Positions 7,636-16,538 of a stretch of 64,000 nt of DNA are shown here, in pieces. The DNA is from Paenibacillus lignilyticus (GTDB lineage: Bacteria; Bacillota; Bacilli; Paenibacillales; Paenibacillaceae). How positions within the stretch are numbered: the stretch's first letter is position 1; every line of letters begins with the position of its first letter. A program made the position numbers and the translations under genes. The notes beneath the pieces were generated by a model that had not been told where the DNA came from, made no database searches, and worked only from the letters and a program-made list of their open reading frames with translations. The stretch is from positions 336,041 through 400,040 of the forward strand of contig NZ_JAGKSP010000005.1 of assembly GCF_017942085.1 (NCBI RefSeq), in the 5' to 3' direction.

Positions 7636-10600
7636 ACTACCAGCACCTGGAACTGAACGGTAGATACCGCGCCGACCGCGATTGTGCCGATATGGATACC
7701 CGTATTCGGACTGTCAGCAGGCATCGGTACTCCGTTGACGGTGACCGTTCCAGGGATGAAGCTTGCGCTCGGCGGAAGCGGGTCAACCAGAGTGACGTTG
7801 TTAACCGGCGACAAGCCGTTATTCGTGACCGTAATGGTATAGATAATCGTATCGCCTACAACAGCATCGATGGCGTTGCTGCTCTTCACAACAGACACAT
7901 CCGGTGAGGAAACCGGAATGATGACCGTGTTCGAGTTAACCGTGGCATTAATAATACGGCCATCCGGCGGCGAGAACGAATAGGCGGCTGTCGCTTGGTT
8001 GGCGAGTTGCTGCGGAGAAGGAAGGGCTTCGACGGTAACCTGCAGCGTGACCAGCACGTGTACGGAAGCGCCTGCAGGTACAACGCCGACATTAATGCCT
8101 GTTACCGGGTCTGCTCCCGGCTGCGGAACGCCGCCGATCGCTACGCTGTTCGGGATGAATTCGGCTCCGGCCGGAATCGTATCGTACAAGATAACGGTGG
8201 CTTCCAGATTACCGGTATTCGAGATAAGCAAGGAATACGTAATGGTATCGCCGACGGTGGCATTCGCCGTACTTGCGCTCTTCACGACGGACATGATCGG
8301 GTTGTAGACAGGAGTCGTCAATACATTCGATAAACCCGTGCCGGAGAAGACGCCCGATGTGAAGGACACTGTAGATTGGTTGTTTAACTGACCGCTCGCC
8401 GGAAGTGAATTCACCGTAATGTCAAAGGTAACGGTAACTGAGGATGAAGGTGTGATGACGCCAAGCGCGATACCCGATGCCGGATTGGCATTCGGAAACG
8501 GCACGCCGTTTACGGCAACCGAACCGGGTACGAAGGTCGTGCCTGCAGGCACCGGATCGGAGAGAACGGCACTGTTCAAATTCGCAATTCCCGTATTCGT
8601 GACGGTATTCGAATACGTGATCACATCGCCGATGATCGCATCCGTGGACAGCGTGCTCTTCACGATGCTTATGTTAGGCGAAGTGACCGGAATCGTAAGC
8701 GTATTGGACGCGGCCGAGCGTATGAACGATCTGGAATCCGGCAGCGTAAAGGCATAGCTGGCCGTCGCTTGGTTGGTCAGCTGCTGATTTGGCGGCATCG
8801 TGTTGATGGTGTATTCGAATGTCGTCTGCACTGTCGCTCCAGGTGCAACGACGCCGATACTGTAACCGGCCGCCGGATCCGCACCTGCTTGAGGAGCGCC
8901 GCTGACAATGACGCTGTTCGGTACCAAAGAGGTGCCGGTTGGGGTAGGATCCGTGATTGTGACGGTTGTCGGATAGTTGCCGCTGTTCGTTACATTGACA
9001 CGATATACAACCGTGTTCCCAACGCTGGCCAACGAGGTGTTAGCCGATTTATCAAGCGTAATAACAGGCTGATAAACAGGCGTCGTAACGGTATTCGAGA
9101 ACGTAACCGCCGAGAATACGCCGGAGGTGAAGCTTACCGATGAACGGTTGCTGACAAGTTCGCCTTCCGGAACAGCGGTCACCGTTACGCTGAAGGCTAC
9201 CGTGACGGAAGCGCCGGCTGCGATCGGATCCAGCGAGAACCCTGCAGCCGGATTCGCGTTCGGAAGCGGAACTCCATTAATGGTGACGCTGCCTGACAGG
9301 AAGGAGGTTCCTGCCGGGATGGGATCTGCAAAGATAATATTATCGACCGTGGAAATCCCGCTGTTGGTCACAAGAATGCTGTACGTTTGAATATCGCCGA
9401 CCGTGAGGGCAGTCCGTGTAGCGCTCTTCACGACATCGACATCCGGAGAAGATACCGGGTAGGAAAGTGTATTGGACACCGATGAGCCGTTAAGCGTACG
9501 GCTGTCAGGCAGCGTATAGCTGTAGGCAGCTGTCGCTTGGTTGGATAATTGCTGCGATGGCGGCAAAGAGGTGATAACCGCCGTAAAGGTGACATTCACT
9601 GTAGCCCCTGGCTGTACGACACCGACGGGAATACCGGTAATCGGATCCGCGCCTGCTTGCGGCGATCCCCCAACGATAACGCTGTTCGGAACAAAAGAAA
9701 GCTCTGGCGCAAGTGTCGGGTCGGATAGAATGACGGACGCGGCATAGTTCCCGGAGTTGGCGACTGCCATTGTATAGATAACGGTTTGGCCAACGGATGC
9801 ATTTGTCGTGCTGGCGCTTTTAACAACACTGATGACCGGCTGATAGACAGGAATATCTACGCCATTAGAGAAGGAAGAGCTGGCGAATGCGCCGGAAGTG
9901 TACGTTACGGAAGCTTGGTTGGAAATGAGCGGAGGCGTCGGCACCGAAACGACCAGCAGACTGAAAGTCACGGTAGCCGTGCCGCCGCTTGGGATCGTGC
10001 CTACATTTACACCCAGCGCCGGATTCGCACCGGGAACGGGGACGCTATTGATGGCTACGCTTCCTGATACAAATACGGTGCCGCTTGGGATGCCATCGAT
10101 GAAAACCGTATTCGTAATCGGTGCGATCCCGTTATTGGATACGAGCACGATATAAGGGATCGTATCTCCGATCGAGACGGATGTTGCGGTCGAAGACTTA
10201 AACACGTTTACGTTGGGCGAGGATACGGAAATCGAGAGCGAATTGGATAATGACGTCCCCGTGATTAAACGTCCGTCCGGCGGAGTGAACTGGTAAGTAG
10301 CCGTCGCTTGGTTGACGATTTGCTGCGGATTGGGAAGCGAATCGATGACGACAGAGAACATGAGGTAGACGGTTTGATTCACGTCAACCGTGCCCGCATT
10401 TATTCCGCCGGAAGGCGTCGCGCTAGGCTGCGGAATTCCGCCGACGATGACACTGTTAGCTACGAAAGTCGTATTTGCCGGAATCGTATCGGTTACCGTT
10501 ACGGTGGCAGGCAGATTGCCGGTATTGCTAACCGCAATCGTGTATACGATGGTATCGCCTACTGTGGCAGAGCTGGTGCCCGCCGATTTAACCACGTTGA

Positions 10601-13600
10601 TTTGCGGCTGCGTAATCGGAGTCGTAACGACGTTGGACGATGATGTGCTCGAGAAGCTGCCGGATGTGAAGCTTACTGTCGACTGGTTAACAATTTGATC
10701 GGACACAGGCATGATTAGTTTCACCTCATAGGTCACGGTTGCGAAGGCACTCGGTGCCAGGGAACCGATCGGAATACCAGCGGTCACATCCGCCTGGGGA
10801 AGTGCAATACCGTTCACGGTCACGCTGCCCGGAACGAAGGCAGTGCCTGGGATGGGAGTACCGACATAGATGATATTGTTGACGTTCGTAATCCCGTTGT
10901 TCGTAATGACGGCGGAGTACAGAATCGTATCGCCTGTCGTGATATCCGTAGCAGGCGTGCTGAGCACAACCGATACATTCGGCGCGGATACCGGGATCGT
11001 TACCGTATTCGAGTTTGTCGCACCGTTAACAACGCGTCCGGCTGGAAGCGTATAGGTATACGCGGCTGTTCCTTGGTCTACAAGCTGCTGCGGGCTAGGA
11101 AGGGAAACGACGGATACTTGAAAGGTAACCGTTGATGTCTCAAGCGGTGGAACTATGACGCTTGGAATGCCTGTAACCGGGTCAACGCCCGGCTGAGGAG
11201 TCCCATTTACAATTACGGAGTTCACAACGAATGTCGACCCGGCCGGGATGTTATCCGTCAGCGTAACATCGGCACCGATATTGCCGCTGTTGTTGATCTG
11301 AAGCGTATAGACGACCGCATCCCCAAGTGTAGCAGCAGCGGAATTGGCACTCTTGGAAACAGCGAGTATCGGAGCATAAACGGGAATATTCACGGTATCG
11401 GAAAAGGCCGTTCCCATAAATGCACCGGACGTATAGTTGACTGCAGCTCGATTGGATAAGACGGCAGAGGTCGTAAGCGACGTAACGCGAACCCGGAAGC
11501 TGATAATCGAAATTGCAGAAGGCGCAAGTGTCCCGACCAGAATGCCCGCCGCGGGATCTGCGCTTGGAGACGGAATGCCCCCGACGGTCACGCTGCCTGC
11601 AATAAATTGTGAACCGTCCGGAATGGGGTCGGACACGAATACTTGATTGACAGGAACAATGCTGTTGTTAGAGACGATGATGGTATATGTAATTTCATCG
11701 TTGAGGGTCGCTTCCGAGAAATCCGCGCCTTTACTGATGCTTACGTTAGGCGCGGAAGCGGGAATTGACACCGTGTTCGAGCTCCCGCTACCGTTGAACA
11801 CACGACTGTCCGGAATGGTGTACGTATACGTATAAGTCCCGAAATTGGTTAAGGTAGGCGGGTTAGGCAGCGATTGAAGCACGACCTGAAACGAGACATT
11901 CACTGTACTTCCTGCGGGAACCGACCCGACCGGAATACCGGTTTGCGGGGTTGAACCCGGCCGTGGAGAACCGTCTACCGAAATGCTGTTTGCGACATAC
12001 GTCGTTCCGGAAGGAAGCGTATCGGTCAACGTAAGCTGCGCGCCGAAATTCCCCGTATTTTGGACGGCGAAGGAATAGGTTAACGTATCGCCTACCGTTG
12101 CGCGAGTCGAGTTTACCGATTTCAGAACGGCGATGATCGGCTGATAGACCGGAACGGATACGCTGTTCGATAGGGACGAACCGTTAAATGTGCCTGAGCT
12201 GTAGGATACCGTAGCGCGGTTATCGATTTGGGCAGGTGACGGAAGCGATGTGACACTGAGCTGGAATACGACATTAACGGATGCACCGGATGCAATGGTG
12301 CCGATTGAAATACCGCCGGCAGGATTGGCAGTCGGCCTGGCGACACCGCCGACCGTGACCGATCCATCGATGAAAATGGTTCCGGCCGGAATAGGATCAC
12401 TGAATACGACATTCGAAACGGCGGCAACGCCATTGTTGGAAATCAAGGTCGAGAATTGAATCGTATCGCCGACCGTCGTTGCGGTGCGATTCGAGCTCTT
12501 CACCACGTTCACATTCGGCAGTGAAACAGGTATGACAAGCGTATTCGACGTGGCTGATCCGCTGAGCGTTCTGCCGCTTCCGTCAGGAGGCGAGTAGGTA
12601 TAGGCTGCAGCTGCCTGATTCGAAATTTGCGGCTGCACGGGAGTGGGCAGCGAATTGACGATGACTTGAAAGGTAACGGTCGTTGACCCGCCGAGAGGCA
12701 CGATTCCGATAGGAACACCGGTAACGGGATTGGCGCCTGGCTGGGTCACTCCATTTACGGTGACACTGTTCGGGACAAAAGTCGTGCTGCCCGGAATATT
12801 ATCCGTGAACGTGGTTGTCGCGCCGATACTGCCGGAGTTGGCAATCAGCACCGAATACGTGACGGTTGTACCGACAGCGGCATTCGTAGTATCCGCGCTC
12901 TTCGTAAGGGTAAGCACAGGTGAATAAACCGGTGTTGACACGGTGTTCGATGGGATGACACCGCTAATAACGTCCCCGCCGGCGACACTTTGGAAGGTGA
13001 AGGCGGCCTTGGCGACGTTTGGAATTTGAGGCGGATTCGGCAAAGAGGTGACCTTGGCTTTGTATGTAATGGTTACGGAGCTGTTCAGGGCAAGGGAACC
13101 TATCGGCACGCCGGCAACGATATCGAAAGTAGGTTTGGCTACACCGGCTACGACTACACTGCCTGCAACAAATGTGGAACCTGTTGGAATCGCGTCTGAT
13201 ACGACGACGCTTGCCGCGTTCGCATTGCCGGTATTGCTGACCGTGACGGTATACGTAATCGTATCGCCAATGACGGTTCCGGTAACGTTTGCGCTCTTCG
13301 TTGTTGAGATGTTAGGCGCATTGATATTGATCTGCAGCGCGTTGGCATTGACGACATAGGCGTCTCCCGAAGTCGTTAGCGTCAATACTGCCGAGGATTG
13401 ATTGTTCGCTAAGTTGGCCGATACATTGACGTTCGTGATGTCCCAGCCTTGCCGGCCGCCGGTAATGTTCGAGCCCGGCGCTCCGTTAATCTGATTTCGT
13501 GTCCCAAATGTGCCGGTTGTATTCAGCGCGCCGGTATCGTCATTTATCTGAGACGCGAAAAAATTGTTGGCGAAATTGTTTGTTCCGGACAAAGCAACCT

Positions 13601-14405
13601 GTGTGCCGGTTGTCGGACCGAAAAGCGCCTGGTCGCCTGTGCGATTCGCATCGCCTTCCTGGGCGCTGAAAAGCGCTCTGCCGCCTAGCGCGCCTGTGAC
13701 AGGCGTGGCGAATCCGGTTATCGTCGTTACAACCGGGGCAGAGGTGGATTGAACAAGCACGGCTCCAACGCGCAGCGACATGTTTCTAAAGGGCAGCGCA
13801 GGATTCTGATAGATGACTGCGAGAGTCCAGCCCGCATGGTTGGCCGTTGGATCCGTAACCGTGATGGTACCGACAACGGCTCCTACTGTATAGGTACCGG
13901 CTCCGCCTGTCGTGATTCGCGAGGTTACGTTAGCGGATCGCGTATAACCGAATGCGCCGCTGCCGAGATCGAATGTATTTGCGGTTGCCGCGTCAGGTGT
14001 AATGCTGACGTTCGTCGAGTTCGGCAATGTAAGCGTAACAGGATTGTTGATGGCCGCCGATAAATTGACGCCGGGTACGATATAGGTTCCGCCCCAGATC
14101 AATTCCGCGTACAGCACCGTACTGCCTGCCGGCAGCACAAGAATGGCAGATGAGTTGTTGAGCAGATAGTTGCTGGTCGTTCCAAAGGGATAGGTACCGA
14201 ACCGAACTGCTGTATTGGTCGTGACGAATGCGCCGATACTGTCTTGGGTACCGGGAACCCCTTCCACCGTGGAACGGCTTAGACCGAGCGTATTACCGGT
14301 AAAGGTAATCGCGCCGGTTGCATTGAGGGTAGCCCGAACTACTAGTGCAATGCTCCTCGCCCCCCCCTTTAGGATTGCCTTTTTCAAAATAGATGCAGTT
14401 TGCAC
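7632..14405 (-). CDS. Giant DUF11-repeat protein, N-terminal and central part
   Basis: 2257 residues with no visible cysteine and no hydrophobic signal peptide. Residues 1-365 form a non-repeated N-terminal domain (TFTGNTLGLSRS, then DSIGAFVTTNTAVRFG), which I recall as usual for Bacillota DUF11 proteins. From about 365 on come 15 repeats of about 128 residues; each begins like VKSASTTNASVGQTVIYTMA and contains a DxIPAGTxFVxGSVxVxG core. Two repeat types alternate: one with NQATAAYxYTLPDxR, one with VxFTSGxFSSxxFSN. The start is unsure: GTG at 14405 gives the longest frame but lacks a ribosome site; an ATT at 14351 sits 9-10 bases after AAAGGGGGG and would begin MALVVRATLNATG, which matches where I expect the family to begin. 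The last repeat is cut by the overlap with the next ORF. Confidence 0.85.
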   Translation of the reverse strand: MQTASILKKAILKGGARSIALVVRATLNATGAITFTGNTLGLSRSTVEGVPGTQDSIGAFVTTNTAVRFGTYPFGTTSNYLLNNSSAILVLPAGSTVLYAELIWGGTYIVPGVNLSAAINNPVTLTLPNSTNVSITPDAATANTFDLGSGAFGYTRSANVTSRITTGGAGTYTVGAVVGTITVTDPTANHAGWTLAVIYQNPALPFRNMSLRVGAVLVQSTSAPVVTTITGFATPVTGALGGRALFSAQEGDANRTGDQALFGPTTGTQVALSGTNNFANNFFASQINDDTGALNTTGTFGTRNQINGAPGSNITGGRQGWDITNVNVSANLANNQSSAVLTLTTSGDAYVVNANALQININAPNISTTKSANVTGTVIGDTITYTVTVSNTGNANAASVVVSDAIPTGSTFVAGSVVVAGVAKPTFDIVAGVPIGSLALNSSVTITYKAKVTSLPNPPQIPNVAKAAFTFQSVAGGDVISGVIPSNTVSTPVYSPVLTLTKSADTTNAAVGTTVTYSVLIANSGSIGATTTFTDNIPGSTTFVPNSVTVNGVTQPGANPVTGVPIGIVPLGGSTTVTFQVIVNSLPTPVQPQISNQAAAAYTYSPPDGSGRTLSGSATSNTLVIPVSLPNVNVVKSSNRTATTVGDTIQFSTLISNNGVAAVSNVVFSDPIPAGTIFIDGSVTVGGVARPTANPAGGISIGTIASGASVNVVFQLSVTSLPSPAQIDNRATVSYSSGTFNGSSLSNSVSVPVYQPIIAVLKSVNSTRATVGDTLTYSFAVQNTGNFGAQLTLTDTLPSGTTYVANSISVDGSPRPGSTPQTGIPVGSVPAGSTVNVSFQVVLQSLPNPPTLTNFGTYTYTYTIPDSRVFNGSGSSNTVSIPASAPNVSISKGADFSEATLNDEITYTIIVSNNSIVPVNQVFVSDPIPDGSQFIAGSVTVGGIPSPSADPAAGILVGTLAPSAISIISFRVRVTSLTTSAVLSNRAAVNYTSGAFMGTAFSDTVNIPVYAPILAVSKSANSAAATLGDAVVYTLQINNSGNIGADVTLTDNIPAGSTFVVNSVIVNGTPQPGVDPVTGIPSVIVPPLETSTVTFQVSVVSLPSPQQLVDQGTAAYTYTLPAGRVVNGATNSNTVTIPVSAPNVSVVLSTPATDITTGDTILYSAVITNNGITNVNNIIYVGTPIPGTAFVPGSVTVNGIALPQADVTAGIPIGSLAPSAFATVTYEVKLIMPVSDQIVNQSTVSFTSGSFSSTSSSNVVTTPITQPQINVVKSAGTSSATVGDTIVYTIAVSNTGNLPATVTVTDTIPANTTFVANSVIVGGIPQPSATPSGGINAGTVDVNQTVYLMFSVVIDSLPNPQQIVNQATATYQFTPPDGRLITGTSLSNSLSISVSSPNVNVFKSSTATSVSIGDTIPYIVLVSNNGIAPITNTVFIDGIPSGTVFVSGSVAINSVPVPGANPALGVNVGTIPSGGTATVTFSLLVVSVPTPPLISNQASVTYTSGAFASSSFSNGVDIPVYQPVISVVKSASTTNASVGQTVIYTMAVANSGNYAASVILSDPTLAPELSFVPNSVIVGGSPQAGADPITGIPVGVVQPGATVNVTFTAVITSLPPSQQLSNQATAAYSYTLPDSRTLNGSSVSNTLSYPVSSPDVDVVKSATRTALTVGDIQTYSILVTNSGISTVDNIIFADPIPAGTSFLSGSVTINGVPLPNANPAAGFSLDPIAAGASVTVAFSVTVTAVPEGELVSNRSSVSFTSGVFSAVTFSNTVTTPVYQPVITLDKSANTSLASVGNTVVYRVNVTNSGNYPTTVTITDPTPTGTSLVPNSVIVSGAPQAGADPAAGYSIGVVAPGATVQTTFEYTINTMPPNQQLTNQATASYAFTLPDSRSFIRSAASNTLTIPVTSPNISIVKSTLSTDAIIGDVITYSNTVTNTGIANLNSAVLSDPVPAGTTFVPGSVAVNGVPFPNANPASGIALGVITPSSSVTVTFDITVNSLPASGQLNNQSTVSFTSGVFSGTGLSNVLTTPVYNPIMSVVKSASTANATVGDTITYSLLISNTGNLEATVILYDTIPAGAEFIPNSVAIGGVPQPGADPVTGINVGVVPAGASVHVLVTLQVTVEALPSPQQLANQATAAYSFSPPDGRIINATVNSNTVIIPVSSPDVSVVKSSNAIDAVVGDTIIYTITVTNNGLSPVNNVTLVDPLPPSASFIPGTVTVNGVPMPADSPNTGIHIGTIAVGAVSTVQFQVLVV
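14360..14367. repeat. Homopolymer of eight C (G8 on the coding strand) at the start of the giant gene
   Basis: On the minus strand the bases read AAAGGGGGGGGCGAGGAG, followed by C and a possible ATT start. Depending on the true start, the tract lies either in the first codons or in the ribosome-binding site. Such tracts are slippage-prone; length changes would shift the frame or alter the spacing. Confidence 0.7.
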
Positions 14406-14429
14406 ACTAACTCAAACATATGCACCTGC

Positions 14430-15059
14430 TCAAGGGGCTATGCTACGGAGCATGGTTACGGCATGCGGCTCAGGGTGAACTTCATTACACATCGCTAACC
14501 ATTCCTCGTCCGTTATTGGCGCCTTCGCGACGACATAATAATACAGGATTTCATCAACAACGTTGGCTTGCAGCTCTTTGAGCACTTCGAGCTCATCGGG
14601 TTCATAGAGATCGGTTAGATAAGGGGCTTGATAGAATAACTCCATGCGAAGCAGTCTGAAATCATAAGGCGGAGGCGTGACATAGCTGTACGGCGATAGG
14701 GGAGGGCAGATCGGACTTCCGGGAGGTTGTTTGAAAGAGGCCGTCATATAGCGAGGCGTATGTTCGTCAAACCGGTGCTTTAAGAAGGGATTAGAGCTGT
14801 GTCGAAAATTATGCGCGTACGGGCATAGCAAACAAACGACAGTCTTGTGAACGCTGACACGGTAGATTTCACGCAGCGCGAAGTTCAGGTCGCTTACGTA
14901 AGGGAGCATGCGGCTTACGGCAATGAAATCGATGGAATTATCGGGAAACGGAATTTCAGTATCCAGATCGCTGACCAGATTGACGCCTGGCAATGCATAA
15001 CGGTCAATCCCATAGCAATCCGGGAGTTTATTGGCGCCGCAACCGATATCCAGTTTCAT
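14430..15059 (-). CDS. Class I SAM-dependent methyltransferase-like protein
   Basis: 209 residues opening directly with KLDIGCGANKLPDCYGIDRY, the glycine-rich motif I of SAM-binding methyltransferases with a following acidic residue for the ribose. PDNSIDFIAVSRMLPYV fits motif II/III. The C-terminal half (PPLSPYSYVTPPPYDF) is not recognisable. An AAGGGGG ribosome site lies before the ATG. It ends 25-80 bases before the giant DUF11 gene on the same strand with no terminator between, so the two are probably cotranscribed. The substrate is unknown; modification of the neighbouring surface protein or of a glycan precursor is only a guess. Confidence 0.75.
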   Translation of the reverse strand: MKLDIGCGANKLPDCYGIDRYALPGVNLVSDLDTEIPFPDNSIDFIAVSRMLPYVSDLNFALREIYRVSVHKTVVCLLCPYAHNFRHSSNPFLKHRFDEHTPRYMTASFKQPPGSPICPPLSPYSYVTPPPYDFRLLRMELFYQAPYLTDLYEPDELEVLKELQANVVDEILYYYVVAKAPITDEEWLAMCNEVHPEPHAVTMLRSIAP

Positions 15060-15148
15060 TGTTTAAACCCCCTTACACGCGAATACTCTATTAGCTTCTA
15101 GTGTATGGAGTCCAAGGCTAGCCTGTATATACGCTTGCCCAACGAAAC

Positions 15149-15182
15149 GAAAAACGTGCAGAGCACCTAGATGCCCTGCACG
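15149..15182 (-). terminator. Terminator after the NlpC/P60 gene
   Basis: On the minus strand the stem CGTGCAG/CTGCACG (with further pairing inside) is followed by TTTTTCG. Confidence 0.8.
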
Positions 15183-15191
15183 AAACGGAAC

Positions 15192-15692
15192 TTAAATGAC
15201 ATCGCGAGCCGTAACGAATGTTTTGTCCCAAATGCTGCCTTTGAATGTGGAAATGGTAACGCCGATTCCAACGCGGTACGTTTGAAGTACTTTGCCGTTG
15301 CCGATATAGATGCTGACATGATTGATTTTGCCGTCACGATTCGTATCCGAGAAAATAAGGTCGCCCTTTTTCAGGTTGCTTTTCAGAACCCGGGTTCCTT
15401 TGAGTGCTTGCTGTCTCGACGAACGCGGGAGGCTGATGCCATTCTTCTTATATACGTATTGCACGAATGAAGAACAATCGAATGCGCTCGTAATACCGGA
15501 TTTGGCACCGAATTTGTAAGGTACGCCCATATATTGTTTGCCCTTATTAATGATGTTGCTCGCAACGACAGAGTCGGATGCTGCGTGAGTCGTCTTCGGC
15601 GTAAGAAGCATGCTTCCGGCAAAAGCGATAGATAGGCTGAGTGCAACACCTGCTAGTTTTCTACCTATACGCTTGTTTGTTGTGTTATTCAT
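15192..15692 (-). CDS. Secreted NlpC/P60 peptidoglycan endopeptidase
   Basis: 166 residues: a signal peptide (hydrophobic core SIAFAGSMLL, likely cleavage after THA near residue 37), then one NlpC/P60 domain. The catalytic Cys is in AFDCSSFVQYVYKKNG and the His in NHVSIYIGNGKVLQ. These papain-like enzymes cut gamma-D-Glu-diaminopimelate or similar bonds in stem peptides. There is no LysM or SH3 targeting domain, so it is the small secreted form. AGGAGG stands 5 bases before the ATG. A paralogue with the same layout lies at 55958-56446. Confidence 0.92.
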   Translation of the reverse strand: MNNTTNKRIGRKLAGVALSLSIAFAGSMLLTPKTTHAASDSVVASNIINKGKQYMGVPYKFGAKSGITSAFDCSSFVQYVYKKNGISLPRSSRQQALKGTRVLKSNLKKGDLIFSDTNRDGKINHVSIYIGNGKVLQTYRVGIGVTISTFKGSIWDKTFVTARDVI

Positions 15693-15879
15693 GACTTCCT
15701 CCTATTAATTGAGAGTATAGTGTGATTACTGGATGTCGTGATCACCTGGAGACCACTATATCACAGCTGGAAAAACCACTACTTACCAATGTGGAGGAAA
15801 ACTCTGCATTACGAACGCTTTCACTGTAATTGTTAGAATATGATTAGAAAACATTCATTCATTTCCCATTGACAATGAG

Positions 15880-15912
15880 AAAAGGCCAATCAGGAACATC
15901 CTGATTGGCCTC
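15880..15912 (-). terminator. Terminator after the cupin gene
   Basis: A stem of 12 bp (AGGCCAATCAGG / CCTGATTGGCCT) with a 5-base loop; on the minus strand it runs into TTTTC. Confidence 0.8.
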
Positions 15913-15931
15913 TTGCCTAATAATATAGGGT

Positions 15932-16390
15932 TTAAGTGCGTTGAATGAGCGTGAAATCATCATAATGAAAGCCCGGTGCGACAACACAGGATACAAAGAC
16001 GGGCTCATCGCCGAGCGGCTTGGCCATCTGCCACACATTTGCCGGAACCAGCGCTTGAGGGCGCTGCCCCTTCGCGATATCCGGTCCGATAATCATTTCT
16101 TCGGTCGTCTCCGGATGCTCTCCCGTACCGCCTAAGCGGAGCAGAAGCGGGCTGCCGGAATGCCAGAGCCATAATTCATCGGACAGTACCGTATGCCAGT
16201 CTGAGGTTTCTTCCGGATGCAGAACGAAGTAAATGGATGTTGCCGCAAACCGTGCGCCGGAATAGCGTTCGCCCAGTATGGCTTGCGGAATCTCGAAGGA
16301 GGCTTTCCACAATTCTTTGTACCACCCGCCTTCCGGATGCGGTTTGAGGTCCAAAGCTTGTACAAGCGGTGATAATTCTTTCGTTAACAT
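15932..16390 (-). CDS. Cupin_5 (DUF985) family protein
   Basis: 152 residues forming one cupin barrel. The family marks are all there: LKPHPEGGWYKELW at the start, ATSIYFVLHPEETSDWHTVLSDELWLWHSGSPLLL in the middle (with the metal-ligand type His and Glu residues) and VSCVVAPGFHYDDFTL near the end. The function of DUF985 cupins is not established; they have been linked to epimerase-like or redox roles without firm proof. The ATG lies 12 bases after AAAGGAG. Single gene, ended by its own hairpin. Confidence 0.88.
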   Translation of the reverse strand: MLTKELSPLVQALDLKPHPEGGWYKELWKASFEIPQAILGERYSGARFAATSIYFVLHPEETSDWHTVLSDELWLWHSGSPLLLRLGGTGEHPETTEEMIIGPDIAKGQRPQALVPANVWQMAKPLGDEPVFVSCVVAPGFHYDDFTLIQRT

Positions 16391-16481
16391 CAGTTTTGTT
16401 TGCTCCTTTAGCTGCTCTCTGTATGAGATCTATAAGTCCATCTCCATGTTTCAATTTAACGTATGACTCGTCCGGTTGTAA

Positions 16482-16519
16482 ATGGCCATGATCCTCGCGA
16501 TATACGAAGTCATGGCCAT
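16482..16519 (-). terminator. Possible weak terminator after the superoxide dismutase gene
   Basis: A perfect 10-bp inverted repeat (ATGGCCATGA / TCATGGCCAT) with an 18-base loop lies just after the stop codon. Only a short T run (TTTAC) follows on the minus strand, so its strength is doubtful; it could instead be a protein-binding palindrome. Confidence 0.4.
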
Positions 16520-16538
16520 CGACGGCTACACGATTGCT

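Noticed and set aside
7995..14063. Many plus-strand open frames of 60-125 codons across the DUF11 region
   Set aside because: They recur with the repeat period and are mirror frames of the giant minus-strand gene; none has a ribosome site or a recognisable domain.
14405..14430. A separate start for the giant gene at ATG around 14418
   Set aside because: That ATG is in another frame and meets a stop after eleven codons.
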